Of a DNA stretch of 7,005 nucleotides, positions 1 to 6,383 are shown piece by piece. The stretch covers positions 1 through 7,005 of the forward strand of contig JAJYCM010000139.1 in NCBI GenBank assembly GCA_021778375.1, in the 5' to 3' direction. Each line of letters begins with the position of its first letter. The stretch's first letter is position 1. The position numbers and the translations under genes are program-made. This DNA is from Bacteroidota bacterium (GTDB lineage: Bacteria > Bacteroidota > Ignavibacteria > Ignavibacteriales > Ignavibacteriaceae). The notes under the pieces were generated by a model. It ran no database searches, was not told the DNA's origin, and saw nothing but the letters and a program-made list of their open reading frames with translations.

Positions 1-1237
1 CGGCATTAGAGAGACTTGCGAAGAATGCAGTGATATTATTCATCTTTAAATAATCCACAAGACGCAGCAACATTATTTTTACCTCAGTTTGGTTTCCTCC
101 CATCACGAATGCATCAATCGGGTCCAATATGACTATCTGCGGTTGGACCTTATTTATCAATTTAATACTTGTAGTTAGATGATGTTCTAAACCATGCAGT
201 GTAGGGCGTGTTGCATGAAAGATAAGCAAGCCCTTTTTCACGTATTGCTCTAAATATATCCCAATCGAAGACATATTGCGCATAAACTGACTGGGTGATT
301 CTTCGAAAGCAAAATAGAGAACCTTCTCACCTCTCTTGCAAGCAGCTTCAACAAATTGCGCTGCAAGGCTCGTCTTGCCCGTTCCGGCTGTACCGGATAC
401 AAGTACTGTACTTCCTCGAAAGTAACCTTTTCCTGAGAGCATTGTATCAAGTCTTGGTATACCGGTAGAAATTCTTTCTTTGGTTGAAATATTATTCAGA
501 CCCAATGAAGTAACGGGCAAAACAGAAAATCCATCCTCGTCAATTAAGAAGGGATATTCGTTAGTGCCATGTGTTGAACCTCGATATTTCACAATTCGCA
601 ATCGCCGTATAGATGATTGTTCGCTAACACGATGATCCAGCAGAATGACACAATCGGAAACATACTCTTCCAAACCCTGCCTTGTCAAAGTACCATTGCC
701 CCGTTCTCCGGTGACTACTGTAGTAACACCTTTCTTTTTCAACCATCCGAATAAACGTCTTAGTTCTGTTCGTACGACAGTAGCGTTGGGCAGCGCTGTA
801 AATAGTGATTCAATCGTATCCAGCACAACACGTTTAGCTTGGATACTTTCAATTGCATTGTGAATGCGCACAAACAAACCTCTCAAATCATATTCCCCGT
901 CCTGTTCGATTTCTCCCCGTTCAACGTGAATATGCTCAAGCCAAATCTTTTTATTTGCAACAAGTTTATTTAAATCAAAGCCTAAGGATGCTACATTTGC
1001 CGTCAATTCTTTCTCGGTTTCCTCAAATGAGATAAATACTCCGGGCTCATTATAAACCGTAGCACCGCGAACAATAAACTCCATGGCAAAGAGTGTCTTT
1101 CCGCAACCAGCGCCTCCGCATACAAGTGAAGGCCTTCCTTTCGGTAATCCGCCGCCTGTTATTTCATCAAATCCTTGAATACTTGTGGGCGATTTTGGCA
1201 GGGTCATTCGCTGAAACTCTAATCTCTTTTTTTTCAT
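1..1237 (-). CDS. kaiC: KaiC-family two-domain ATPase (circadian clock protein KaiC-like), 3' end cut by window edge
   Basis: This is an uninterrupted frame of 412 codons from the ATG at 1237, still open at the left edge. KaiC is a cytoplasmic double RecA-like ATPase, forming hexamers and autophosphorylating in cyanobacteria. Both domains are visible. CI has Walker A GGAGCGKT (residues 41-48), the catalytic Glu pair in FEETEKEL (72-73) and Walker B VVLD (137-140). CII has GTAGTGKT (282-289), the Glu pair in FEESPSQF (312-313) and Walker B IVILD (368-372). The linker stretch IVKYRGSTHGTNEYPF (215-230) is a strong KaiC signature. From memory, the sequence is closest to the KaiC2-type proteins of proteobacteria and Bacteroidota, which are linked to stress responses and not to a proven clock. 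The frame ends near residue 412, just before the expected CII phosphorylation sites, so about 100 or more residues are missing and kinase function cannot be judged. An in-frame ATG at 1207 is a less likely start. It lies 143 bp downstream of the RND gene on the same strand. Confidence 0.93.
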   Translation of the reverse strand, partial: MKKKRLEFQRMTLPKSPTSIQGFDEITGGGLPKGRPSLVCGGAGCGKTLFAMEFIVRGATVYNEPGVFISFEETEKELTANVASLGFDLNKLVANKKIWLEHIHVERGEIEQDGEYDLRGLFVRIHNAIESIQAKRVVLDTIESLFTALPNATVVRTELRRLFGWLKKKGVTTVVTGERGNGTLTRQGLEEYVSDCVILLDHRVSEQSSIRRLRIVKYRGSTHGTNEYPFLIDEDGFSVLPVTSLGLNNISTKERISTGIPRLDTMLSGKGYFRGSTVLVSGTAGTGKTSLAAQFVEAACKRGEKVLYFAFEESPSQFMRNMSSIGIYLEQYVKKGLLIFHATRPTLHGLEHHLTTSIKLINKVQPQIVILDPIDAFVMGGNQTEVKIMLLRLVDYLKMNNITAFFASLSNA

Positions 1238-1246
1238 AATATTTGA

Positions 1247-1250
1247 CTCC
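1247..1250 (-). promoter_or_regulatory. Shine-Dalgarno site of the kaiC-like gene
   Basis: On the minus strand GGAG sits 9 nt before the ATG at 1237, within TTTCGGAGTC. This favours 1237 over the in-frame ATG at 1207 and gives the KaiC-like protein a short basic lead (MKKKRLEFQR) before the CI domain. Confidence 0.6.
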
Positions 1251-1380
1251 GAAAATGTCAATAATTCAGTAGTAATAATAATTCTCTTTTTCTACAATCA
1301 AATATTACAAATAACTATAAGGCACGTCACTCACCCAAAGGGATGAAAAAGGGATTAATCATTTTTAAGATGTCGGAATA

Positions 1381-4300
1381 TTATTGTTCCTCCTCAAAAT
1401 TATTTTTCATGAATCTTCCGAAACGAAGAGACAATGACGGCAATATAAGAAGATTTAATAGTGTTGACGTAGCTAGTCCGCCAAGTATAACAATTGCCAA
1501 TGGTCCTTCTATTTCCTTTCCGGCAGAACCGCTGCCGATTGCCAACGGCAGAAGGCCCATGCCTGTTACTAATGCAGTCATCATAATTGGAACAAATCTC
1601 TCAGATGCGCCTAATATTGCAGTCTTTGAATTCCATTCTTTACCTTCAACATTTACCAAATGTTCATAATGTGAAATCAGCATCAATGAATTTCTCACAG
1701 TTATTCCGAATAATGTAATAAATCCCACCATCGAACCGAGACTCATTTGCCCGCCCGTTAAAAGGATAGCAATAATTCCTCCAACAAAAGCAAAGGGCAA
1801 GTTTGATAGGACAAGAAGAAGGTTTCTTATGTTTTTCAGAGCGATAAAAAGAAGAAGGATAATTCCTGCGGCGGCAATTACAGAATATAAAAGCAATTCA
1901 TTTCTCGATTTAGATTGAGCAGCAGCAGTTCCGCCAAACTCAATATAAGTTCCTTCCGGGAATTTAATAGACGACTCTATTTTTTTCTTTGCTTCCCTTA
2001 CAAATGAGACAACATCTGTTCCTTTAACATTACATGTAATAGTCTGCACACGCCTCGCACCGTCATGAAGGATAATATATCTTCCCGAAGTTTCATATAT
2101 ATCGGCAAGCTGACTTAATTTTACATAAACTCCATCCGGATTTTTCAAAAGAAGATTTGAGACATTATTTACCTGCTCACGATCTTTCGGATCCAAAATA
2201 ATTGAAACGGTAAATACTCGGTCACCATCGTAGATTTGCCCAACCTCAGTACCTTGATAAGCAGTCTGCACTGCATCAAGGACATCTTTTGTGTCAAAAC
2301 CCCAGCGCTGTAATTCCTCTTTTCTCAGGTGAACTGCTAATTGGGGCATGCCAGGAGGAGATTGTATTTGCACGTCAATTGCACCTGGAACTTTTGAAAG
2401 TATCTTCGCAGTATTTTGCGCAAGAACATCCAGGGCATTAAGATCATTTCCATAAATATTCAAAATGACAGAAGAAGAATAACCGGAAAGAGTTTCTTCC
2501 ATTCGTTCCGTTAAAAAAGTATTTACACCTGAATTAACGCCCACAAAAGAATTGAGTGTTTTTCTAATTTCCTGCTGAGCTATTTCTGTTTGTCCGTCGT
2601 TTAAAGGCTTAAGTTGTATTTCAAATTCACTGTAATTAGTTCCCCAGGTATCATCACCTTTCTCTGCACGACCAACACGCTGAGCAACTGTTCGGACAAA
2701 GGGCAATTTCAAAAGAGCTGCAGAGACTTTTTCACCGATTGTTACTGATTCATTTATTGAAGTTCCGGGAACCATTGAAATATGAGCAATATAATGTCCC
2801 TCCTTAAGTTCCGGGATAAAGCTTTGTCCAAAGAAAGGCAAAGCAGCAAATCCGGCAAGCGTAATAATTATTACAGCCGCAATTACCTTTCCCGAATTCG
2901 GTTCAACTTTATTTAGAATAATTTGGTATTTCTCCTTCAACCAATGCACAAAAGGAGATTCTTTGCTCTCAATATTATTTCTACCTCCAAGTAAAACAAG
3001 ACTTAATGCCGGCGTGACTGTAAGAGCAACAAGAAGCGAGGCAAGAACAGAAAATATGTATGCTATTCCAAGAGGAGAAAAAAGTCTTCCCGCTACACCG
3101 GATAAAGTAAGTACCGGAATGAAAACAAGAACAACAGCAAACGTAGCATAAATTACCGCTGTTCGTACTTCAAGAGATGCTTCAAGCACTACCCGAAAGC
3201 TTGATTTGTGGTTTCCGGATGACCGGTTTTCCTTTAACCTCCTTAGTATATTTTCAACGTCAATTACAGCATCATCAACAACTTCTCCGATTGCAATTGC
3301 CAAACCACCGAGGGTCATTGTATTTATCGTCAATCCAAAAGATTGAAGAATAACAATACTGGCAAGTAGTGAAAGAGGAATAGCAGTGCATGAAATTGCT
3401 GCTGTCCTAAAATTAAAAAGAAAGAGAAGTAAAATTAATATGACTAAAACAGTACCTAGTATAAGCGAACCTTCGATATTGTTAAGAGCAGTGTGAATGA
3501 AATCTGCAGGCCTGAATAATGTTATCAATTTAATATTTTCAGAATTAAATACCGGCTGCATATCAGACAATGCCGCTTCAACATTTTTAGTAACCTCAAG
3601 AGTGTTTGTTCCATATTGCCCGTAAATCATCAGCATTACTCCGGGCTTGCCTTCAATAGTTGCGCTGCCAATCGGAGGCTCCGGTGCAATTATCACATCT
3701 GCCACATCAGCAAGAGTAATGTTTAGGTTATTTTTATGAACAATAACTGTCTTTGCAAGATCAGAGGTAGTTAAAGACTGCCCTTCTGCTTGAAGCACAA
3801 TGCGCTGATTATTATTTTCAATAAAGCCGGAACCTTCCACAGAAGTAGCGCGTTTGGCTGCCGATAGGACTTCTTCAATTGATAGATTATATTTAATTAA
3901 CCTATCAGGGTGAACTTGAATTTGGAATTGTTTAACATCTCTGCCAAACACAGTAACGTTTGCAACGCCGGTTACCGAAAGCAGTCTTCGCCTTAAAACC
4001 CAATCTGCAAAAGTTCTAAGCTGCATCGGAGTTTTGTTGTTAGAAGTTAATCCGATAACAAGAGTAAGCCCCGTGGAAGGAACGAGCGGAGTCATCTCCG
4101 GCTGCTTAACTCCGACTGGCATTTGACCTGCTAAAGTTGAGAGACGTTCAGTTACAAACTGACGGTCAATATAAATGTTGCTACCTTCCTTAAAAGTAGC
4201 AGTTACAACAGAAAGACCTTGAATGGATTTTGATCTAAGTGATGAAATGTCTACAATACCATTAACAGAGTTCTCAATCGGTTGAGTAACGAGTGCTTCA

Positions 4301-4500
4301 ACTTGTTCAGGTGAAAGACCCGGCGCCTCGGTTTGAATGACTGCTTGAGGAGGCGCAAACTCGGGGAATACGCCAAACTTAGCCTGGGTTATTGTGTATA
4401 TCCCATAGCCGGTAAATAAAATGCTCAGCGCTATAATTACTCCTCGAAAGCGAAGCGAGAAGCGGACGATTGAATTCAATATTCCATGTTCTTCAATCAT
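1381..4500 (-). CDS. RND efflux permease, CzcA/CusA (heavy-metal efflux)-like
   Basis: This is a proton-driven inner-membrane efflux pump of the RND superfamily, acting as a trimer with the adaptor encoded just upstream. Its 1039 aa is full family length. Counting from the ATG at 4500, the layout is TM1 (about 19-36), a first large periplasmic loop starting with GVFPEFAPPQA (43-53), TM2-TM6 (about 345-503), TM7 (about 540-558), a second periplasmic loop, and TM8-TM12 (about 872-1023). TM4 carries AIGEVVDDAVIDVEN (403-417), the heavy-metal-efflux signature region. RMEETLSG (666-673) and ITVRNSLMLISHYEHL (933-948) also fit this family. Aligned from memory with CzcA, the TM4 residues D408 and E415 are kept but D402 is Ala. 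The three copper-binding Met residues of CusA appear replaced by His, Tyr and Glu. The substrate is therefore open: a divalent metal or an organic compound are both possible. An in-frame GTG at 4506 would add two residues. The start overlaps the adaptor stop by 8 nt, indicating translational coupling. Confidence 0.93.
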   Translation of the reverse strand: MIEEHGILNSIVRFSLRFRGVIIALSILFTGYGIYTITQAKFGVFPEFAPPQAVIQTEAPGLSPEQVEALVTQPIENSVNGIVDISSLRSKSIQGLSVVTATFKEGSNIYIDRQFVTERLSTLAGQMPVGVKQPEMTPLVPSTGLTLVIGLTSNNKTPMQLRTFADWVLRRRLLSVTGVANVTVFGRDVKQFQIQVHPDRLIKYNLSIEEVLSAAKRATSVEGSGFIENNNQRIVLQAEGQSLTTSDLAKTVIVHKNNLNITLADVADVIIAPEPPIGSATIEGKPGVMLMIYGQYGTNTLEVTKNVEAALSDMQPVFNSENIKLITLFRPADFIHTALNNIEGSLILGTVLVILILLLFLFNFRTAAISCTAIPLSLLASIVILQSFGLTINTMTLGGLAIAIGEVVDDAVIDVENILRRLKENRSSGNHKSSFRVVLEASLEVRTAVIYATFAVVLVFIPVLTLSGVAGRLFSPLGIAYIFSVLASLLVALTVTPALSLVLLGGRNNIESKESPFVHWLKEKYQIILNKVEPNSGKVIAAVIIITLAGFAALPFFGQSFIPELKEGHYIAHISMVPGTSINESVTIGEKVSAALLKLPFVRTVAQRVGRAEKGDDTWGTNYSEFEIQLKPLNDGQTEIAQQEIRKTLNSFVGVNSGVNTFLTERMEETLSGYSSSVILNIYGNDLNALDVLAQNTAKILSKVPGAIDVQIQSPPGMPQLAVHLRKEELQRWGFDTKDVLDAVQTAYQGTEVGQIYDGDRVFTVSIILDPKDREQVNNVSNLLLKNPDGVYVKLSQLADIYETSGRYIILHDGARRVQTITCNVKGTDVVSFVREAKKKIESSIKFPEGTYIEFGGTAAAQSKSRNELLLYSVIAAAGIILLLFIALKNIRNLLLVLSNLPFAFVGGIIAILLTGGQMSLGSMVGFITLFGITVRNSLMLISHYEHLVNVEGKEWNSKTAILGASERFVPIMMTALVTGMGLLPLAIGSGSAGKEIEGPLAIVILGGLATSTLLNLLILPSLSLRFGRFMKNNFEEEQ

Positions 4501-5572
4501 TGTCACCCTCTCCGCTTTGACTTCCTTGAGAAGGAGTCAATTCTTCAGACAACAAAAGCTGTGCCCCATTTTTTACAACAGTTACTCCGGCATTGATTAT
4601 ACCATTATTTTGCGGAATGAAGAATCCATTGTCAATCGGGTTTTCAGTATCAATTTCAACGCGAATAAATTTCCCGGTAAATTTCTCGCTGTAAATCCAT
4701 GCTTTCCCTTGATACCAAACAATTGATGAAGCCGGAACAATTACCCCAGTTATATTTTTTCCTACAGGAAGAAATGCCTTTACATTCATACCTCCGCTTA
4801 ATGAAAAGCTTGATGCAATGTAATATAGAGTTTCCGTTTGGAACTGTGAATTTGAAAGATGACCTTTCGAAACAAATCTGCAAGATATTTTTGTATTATT
4901 TTCCGAAGGGGATTGAATAAACATATTGCTAGGAATCTGTATATTCACCTCGTTGTATGGCAGAGATATTTGTATCAGCGCATCATTAAGCGACAGCAGA
5001 CGCTGTAAAGAAGAAGAATCGTTGAATATCCAATTGGAAAGGTTATTCCCCCATTGTTCAACGATTGAACTTTTCAAACTGTTTAGATTTGACTGAGCAG
5101 AATTCATATCAGCTTTGTCGGATAAAAATGCTGCCTGTGCAGTTTGGAAATCCTGTTCACTCGCAAGCTTCTTTTCAGAAAGACTTTTTAATCGTTCATA
5201 ATATTTCTGCGAGATAAAAAGACTTTCCTTTGATTTTTCTAATTGAGCTTTATCAGCTTCATAGGTTTGAGCATCTTTAGATAAATCCTGTATTGAAACG
5301 ACGGTGCCGTATGCTGTCAATCGTGACTGGTGCTTAGTTTGATATAATTTAAAAGTTGTAATGCCTGACTTTACCTGTTCTGAGGAACTTAATTTAATAG
5401 TTGTAATTCCATCAACAACTTGAACACGTGAAGATACATTAGGTGAATCTTTCTCATTACCTTTAATCTGCTTATTATTTCTACTCTGAATGTAAAACCA
5501 ACTTGTAGCGCCAAGCAAAATTATCAATATGATAGACGACAAAACGATCTTTGATTTTTTACTAATTTCCAT
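4493..5572 (-). CDS. RND efflux periplasmic adaptor (membrane-fusion protein, HlyD/CusB-like)
   Basis: This 359-aa protein should link the downstream RND permease to an outer-membrane channel across the periplasm. Residues 1-7 are basic and 8-28 form one hydrophobic segment. No Leu-x-x-Cys lipobox is present, so anchoring is by an uncleaved helix and not by lipid. VVDGITTIKLSSSEQVKSGI (52-71) and AYGTVVSIQDL (87-97) match the opening of adaptors that accompany heavy-metal-type RND pumps. A charged, Leu/Ala-rich stretch at about 103-172 should be the alpha-helical hairpin that docks with the outer channel. The beta-barrel part follows, with NVKAFLPVGKNITGVIVPAS (263-282) a typical adaptor segment. 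The C-terminal tail is Ser/Gly/Asp-rich, with no His-rich or Met-rich metal-binding stretch. The ATG at 5572 has only a weak GAAAG 7 nt upstream. Its stop overlaps the permease start, so the two genes are co-transcribed and coupled. Family assignment is firm; the substrate is not. Confidence 0.9.
   Translation of the reverse strand: MEISKKSKIVLSSIILIILLGATSWFYIQSRNNKQIKGNEKDSPNVSSRVQVVDGITTIKLSSSEQVKSGITTFKLYQTKHQSRLTAYGTVVSIQDLSKDAQTYEADKAQLEKSKESLFISQKYYERLKSLSEKKLASEQDFQTAQAAFLSDKADMNSAQSNLNSLKSSIVEQWGNNLSNWIFNDSSSLQRLLSLNDALIQISLPYNEVNIQIPSNMFIQSPSENNTKISCRFVSKGHLSNSQFQTETLYYIASSFSLSGGMNVKAFLPVGKNITGVIVPASSIVWYQGKAWIYSEKFTGKFIRVEIDTENPIDNGFFIPQNNGIINAGVTVVKNGAQLLLSEELTPSQGSQSGEGDND
4510..4513 (-). 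promoter_or_regulatory. Shine-Dalgarno site deciding the RND permease start
   Basis: The minus strand reads GCGGAGAGGGTGACAATGAT. GGAG is 9 nt from the ATG at 4500 but only 3 nt from the in-frame GTG at 4506, so the ATG is the better start. The site lies inside the last codons of the adaptor gene, and ATGATTGA joins the permease start and the adaptor stop. Confidence 0.6.
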
Positions 5573-5636
5573 TTAAATACTTTCGAGATAAATTATACTA
5601 ATCAATCTATTAAGGAATAAAAATCAAAATGGGTTT

Positions 5637-5954
5637 TCAAATGCGAAGTATCGAAATATCCAAGTATAAATCTTTACGAATAAAAGGGTTTATGAATTTT
5701 TGTGAGCATTCAGAAAGGAGATTAAAGTTACTATTTGTATATTTCTGGTGACTTGGAAAAGGTAGGGAAACGAAAGTTTTTGTGTCCTGATGAACATCTA
5801 AAGAAACTCTTAAAACATAGTTATCGGTTTCAATAAAAGAATGACTTTCAGTATTAATATTTTGTTCAGCTTCTTTTGCATTCAATTCGTTTGTAGATGC
5901 GAAGAAAAGTGCAATAAGTATCAGTATTAAATATTTAGTCTTATTAGATTTCAT
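5637..5954 (-). CDS. Small predicted exported protein of unknown function
   Basis: I do not recognise this 105-aa protein. Residues 1-26 look like a Sec signal peptide: MKSNKTK, then a hydrophobic core LILILIALFFAS, then a probable cleavage site after LNA (26). The mature part is about 79 aa, polar, with one Cys (in SECSQ) and no membrane segment or metal-ligand cluster that I can see. It lies 64 bp upstream of the adaptor gene on the same strand, with no terminator in the gap, so it may be the first gene of the pump operon. RND operons of Bacteroidota often start with a small exported protein, but I see no sequence similarity to one here. There is no Shine-Dalgarno site before the ATG at 5954. 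A clean signal peptide argues for a real gene, though it could be the remnant of a longer one. Confidence 0.55.
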   Translation of the reverse strand: MKSNKTKYLILILIALFFASTNELNAKEAEQNINTESHSFIETDNYVLRVSLDVHQDTKTFVSLPFPSHQKYTNSNFNLLSECSQKFINPFIRKDLYLDISILRI

Positions 5955-6098
5955 AAATAAAGATAATAAATCTCATTAAATAAATCCGTTACGTGGGACA
6001 ACCTTTTTCTTCAGTTATGTAGACTTATTCAATAATTCATAAAAAAAAACAGACTTTAGAAATGATGAAATAACGCAGATCAATTCCATTATACCAAA

Positions 6099-6112
6099 CT
6101 GCCTGGTGGCAG
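6099..6112. repeat. Short perfect hairpin at the left end of the element
   Basis: CTGCC (6099-6103) and GGCAG (6108-6112) form a 5-bp stem around TGGT, directly abutting the left inverted-repeat arm at 6113. It may be a tip structure of the element. It is too short to mean much alone. Confidence 0.4.
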
Positions 6113-6234
6113 AGACTGTTGCACAACTTCCAGATGTCATTTCGAAGGAGTCTTCGACTGAGAAATCCCATTTTAGACAGTTTTGAGACCACTCTTTACG
6201 TTCGAGACTAAATAGGAGAGTTCTGCAACAGTCT
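6113..6234. repeat. Imperfect inverted repeat, arms of a possible miniature element
   Basis: The left arm AGACTGTTGCACAACT (6113-6128) and the reverse complement of the right arm (6219-6234, AGACTGTTGCAGAACT) agree at 15 of 16 positions; the first 11 are perfect. The arms flank about 90 bp. Similarity continues outward, with CTGCCTG near the left arm (from 6099) and its complement near the right (to about 6245), and more loosely with TGATG...ACGCA at about 6063-6077 and 6256-6267. A non-coding body with inverted ends resembles a MITE or another interspersed repeat. No transposase is present. Confidence 0.55.
6136..6169. repeat. Palindromic ATTTCGA...AAATCC-type interspersed motif
   Basis: TCGAAG (6142-6147) and CTTCGA (6152-6157) pair perfectly around GAGT, flanked by ATTT on the left and AAAT on the right. 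From memory, closely similar GTCATTTCGA...GAGAAATCC strings are scattered between genes in many Ignavibacteria and Bacteroidota genomes. This copy sits inside the larger inverted-repeat element. Its function is unknown; it could be a REP-like sequence. Confidence 0.45.
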
Positions 6235-6271
6235 AGGCAGGCAGGTTTTCCAACGGTTGCGTAACATCAGT

Positions 6272-6355
6272 AAAAATAATCTGCTGCAATTTAGTGTTCC
6301 GCAATCGGGACCTCCGAATTTTACTATAATTAAATTATAACTAATTACAGCAGAT
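6272..6355 (-). terminator. Possible structured terminator after the cytochrome gene
   Basis: Read on the minus strand, the region begins 29 bp after the stop codon. ATCTGCTG (6348-6355) pairs perfectly with CAGCAGAT (6279-6286), and the stem continues after a mismatch with four A-T pairs. TATTTTT follows at once (6272-6278), as in an intrinsic terminator. The 46-nt interval is too long for a classic loop, but it holds two smaller hairpins: TATAATT-A-AATTATA (6325-6339) and TCGG-AGGTC-CCGA (6305-6317). The whole could fold as a branched structure. The position and T tract favour termination; the shape is unusual. Confidence 0.35.
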
Positions 6356-6383
6356 AGAATATTTTATTATTAACAGACCAAAT

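Larger units (their letters stand above)
5955..6383. other. Gene-free spacer between the cytochrome and the pump operon
   Basis: This 429-bp stretch has no credible reading frame on either strand. From right to left on the minus strand it holds a folded region with a T tract after the cytochrome stop (6272-6355), a repeat-like element with inverted arms (about 6099-6245), and an AT-rich part (5955-6060) that should contain the promoter of the downstream operon. I found no promoter there that stands out from the AT-rich background. The run of nine A on the plus strand at 6041-6049 has no GC-rich stem beside it. Confidence 0.6.

Noticed and set aside
250..450. Small minus-strand frame of 66 aa
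   Set aside because: It lies in another frame inside the KaiC-like gene, where a long frame with both Walker motifs is clearly the real one.
1252..1300. Sigma70-like promoter for kaiC (TTGATT, 18-nt gap, TATTAC on the minus strand)
   Set aside because: Such matches are expected by chance in DNA this AT-rich, and promoter consensus in this lineage is not certain.
1331..1346. CCCAAAGGG inverted repeat between the permease and kaiC as a terminator
   Set aside because: Only three G-C pairs with a bulged extension, and no T run follows it on the minus strand.
1343..1669. Plus-strand frame of 108 aa overlapping the permease 3' end
   Set aside because: It is antisense to the conserved last transmembrane helices of the RND permease and has no recognisable features.
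4444..4465. CGAAAGCGAAGCGAGAAG as a copy of the interspersed ATTTCGA repeat
   Set aside because: It encodes the RFSLRFRG segment of the RND permease N-terminus and lacks the flanking ATTT/AAATCC parts.
4421..4726. Plus-strand frame of 101 aa across the adaptor/permease junction
   Set aside because: Antisense shadow of two well-supported coupled genes, with no Shine-Dalgarno site or family likeness.
6041..6060. Run of nine A (T on the minus strand) as an intrinsic terminator
   Set aside because: No GC-rich stem precedes the T run on the minus strand.
6099..6112. CTGCCTGGTGGCAG as the start of a 5S rRNA
   Set aside because: Only about a dozen bases resemble 5S; no conserved 5S interior or closing 3' strand follows.
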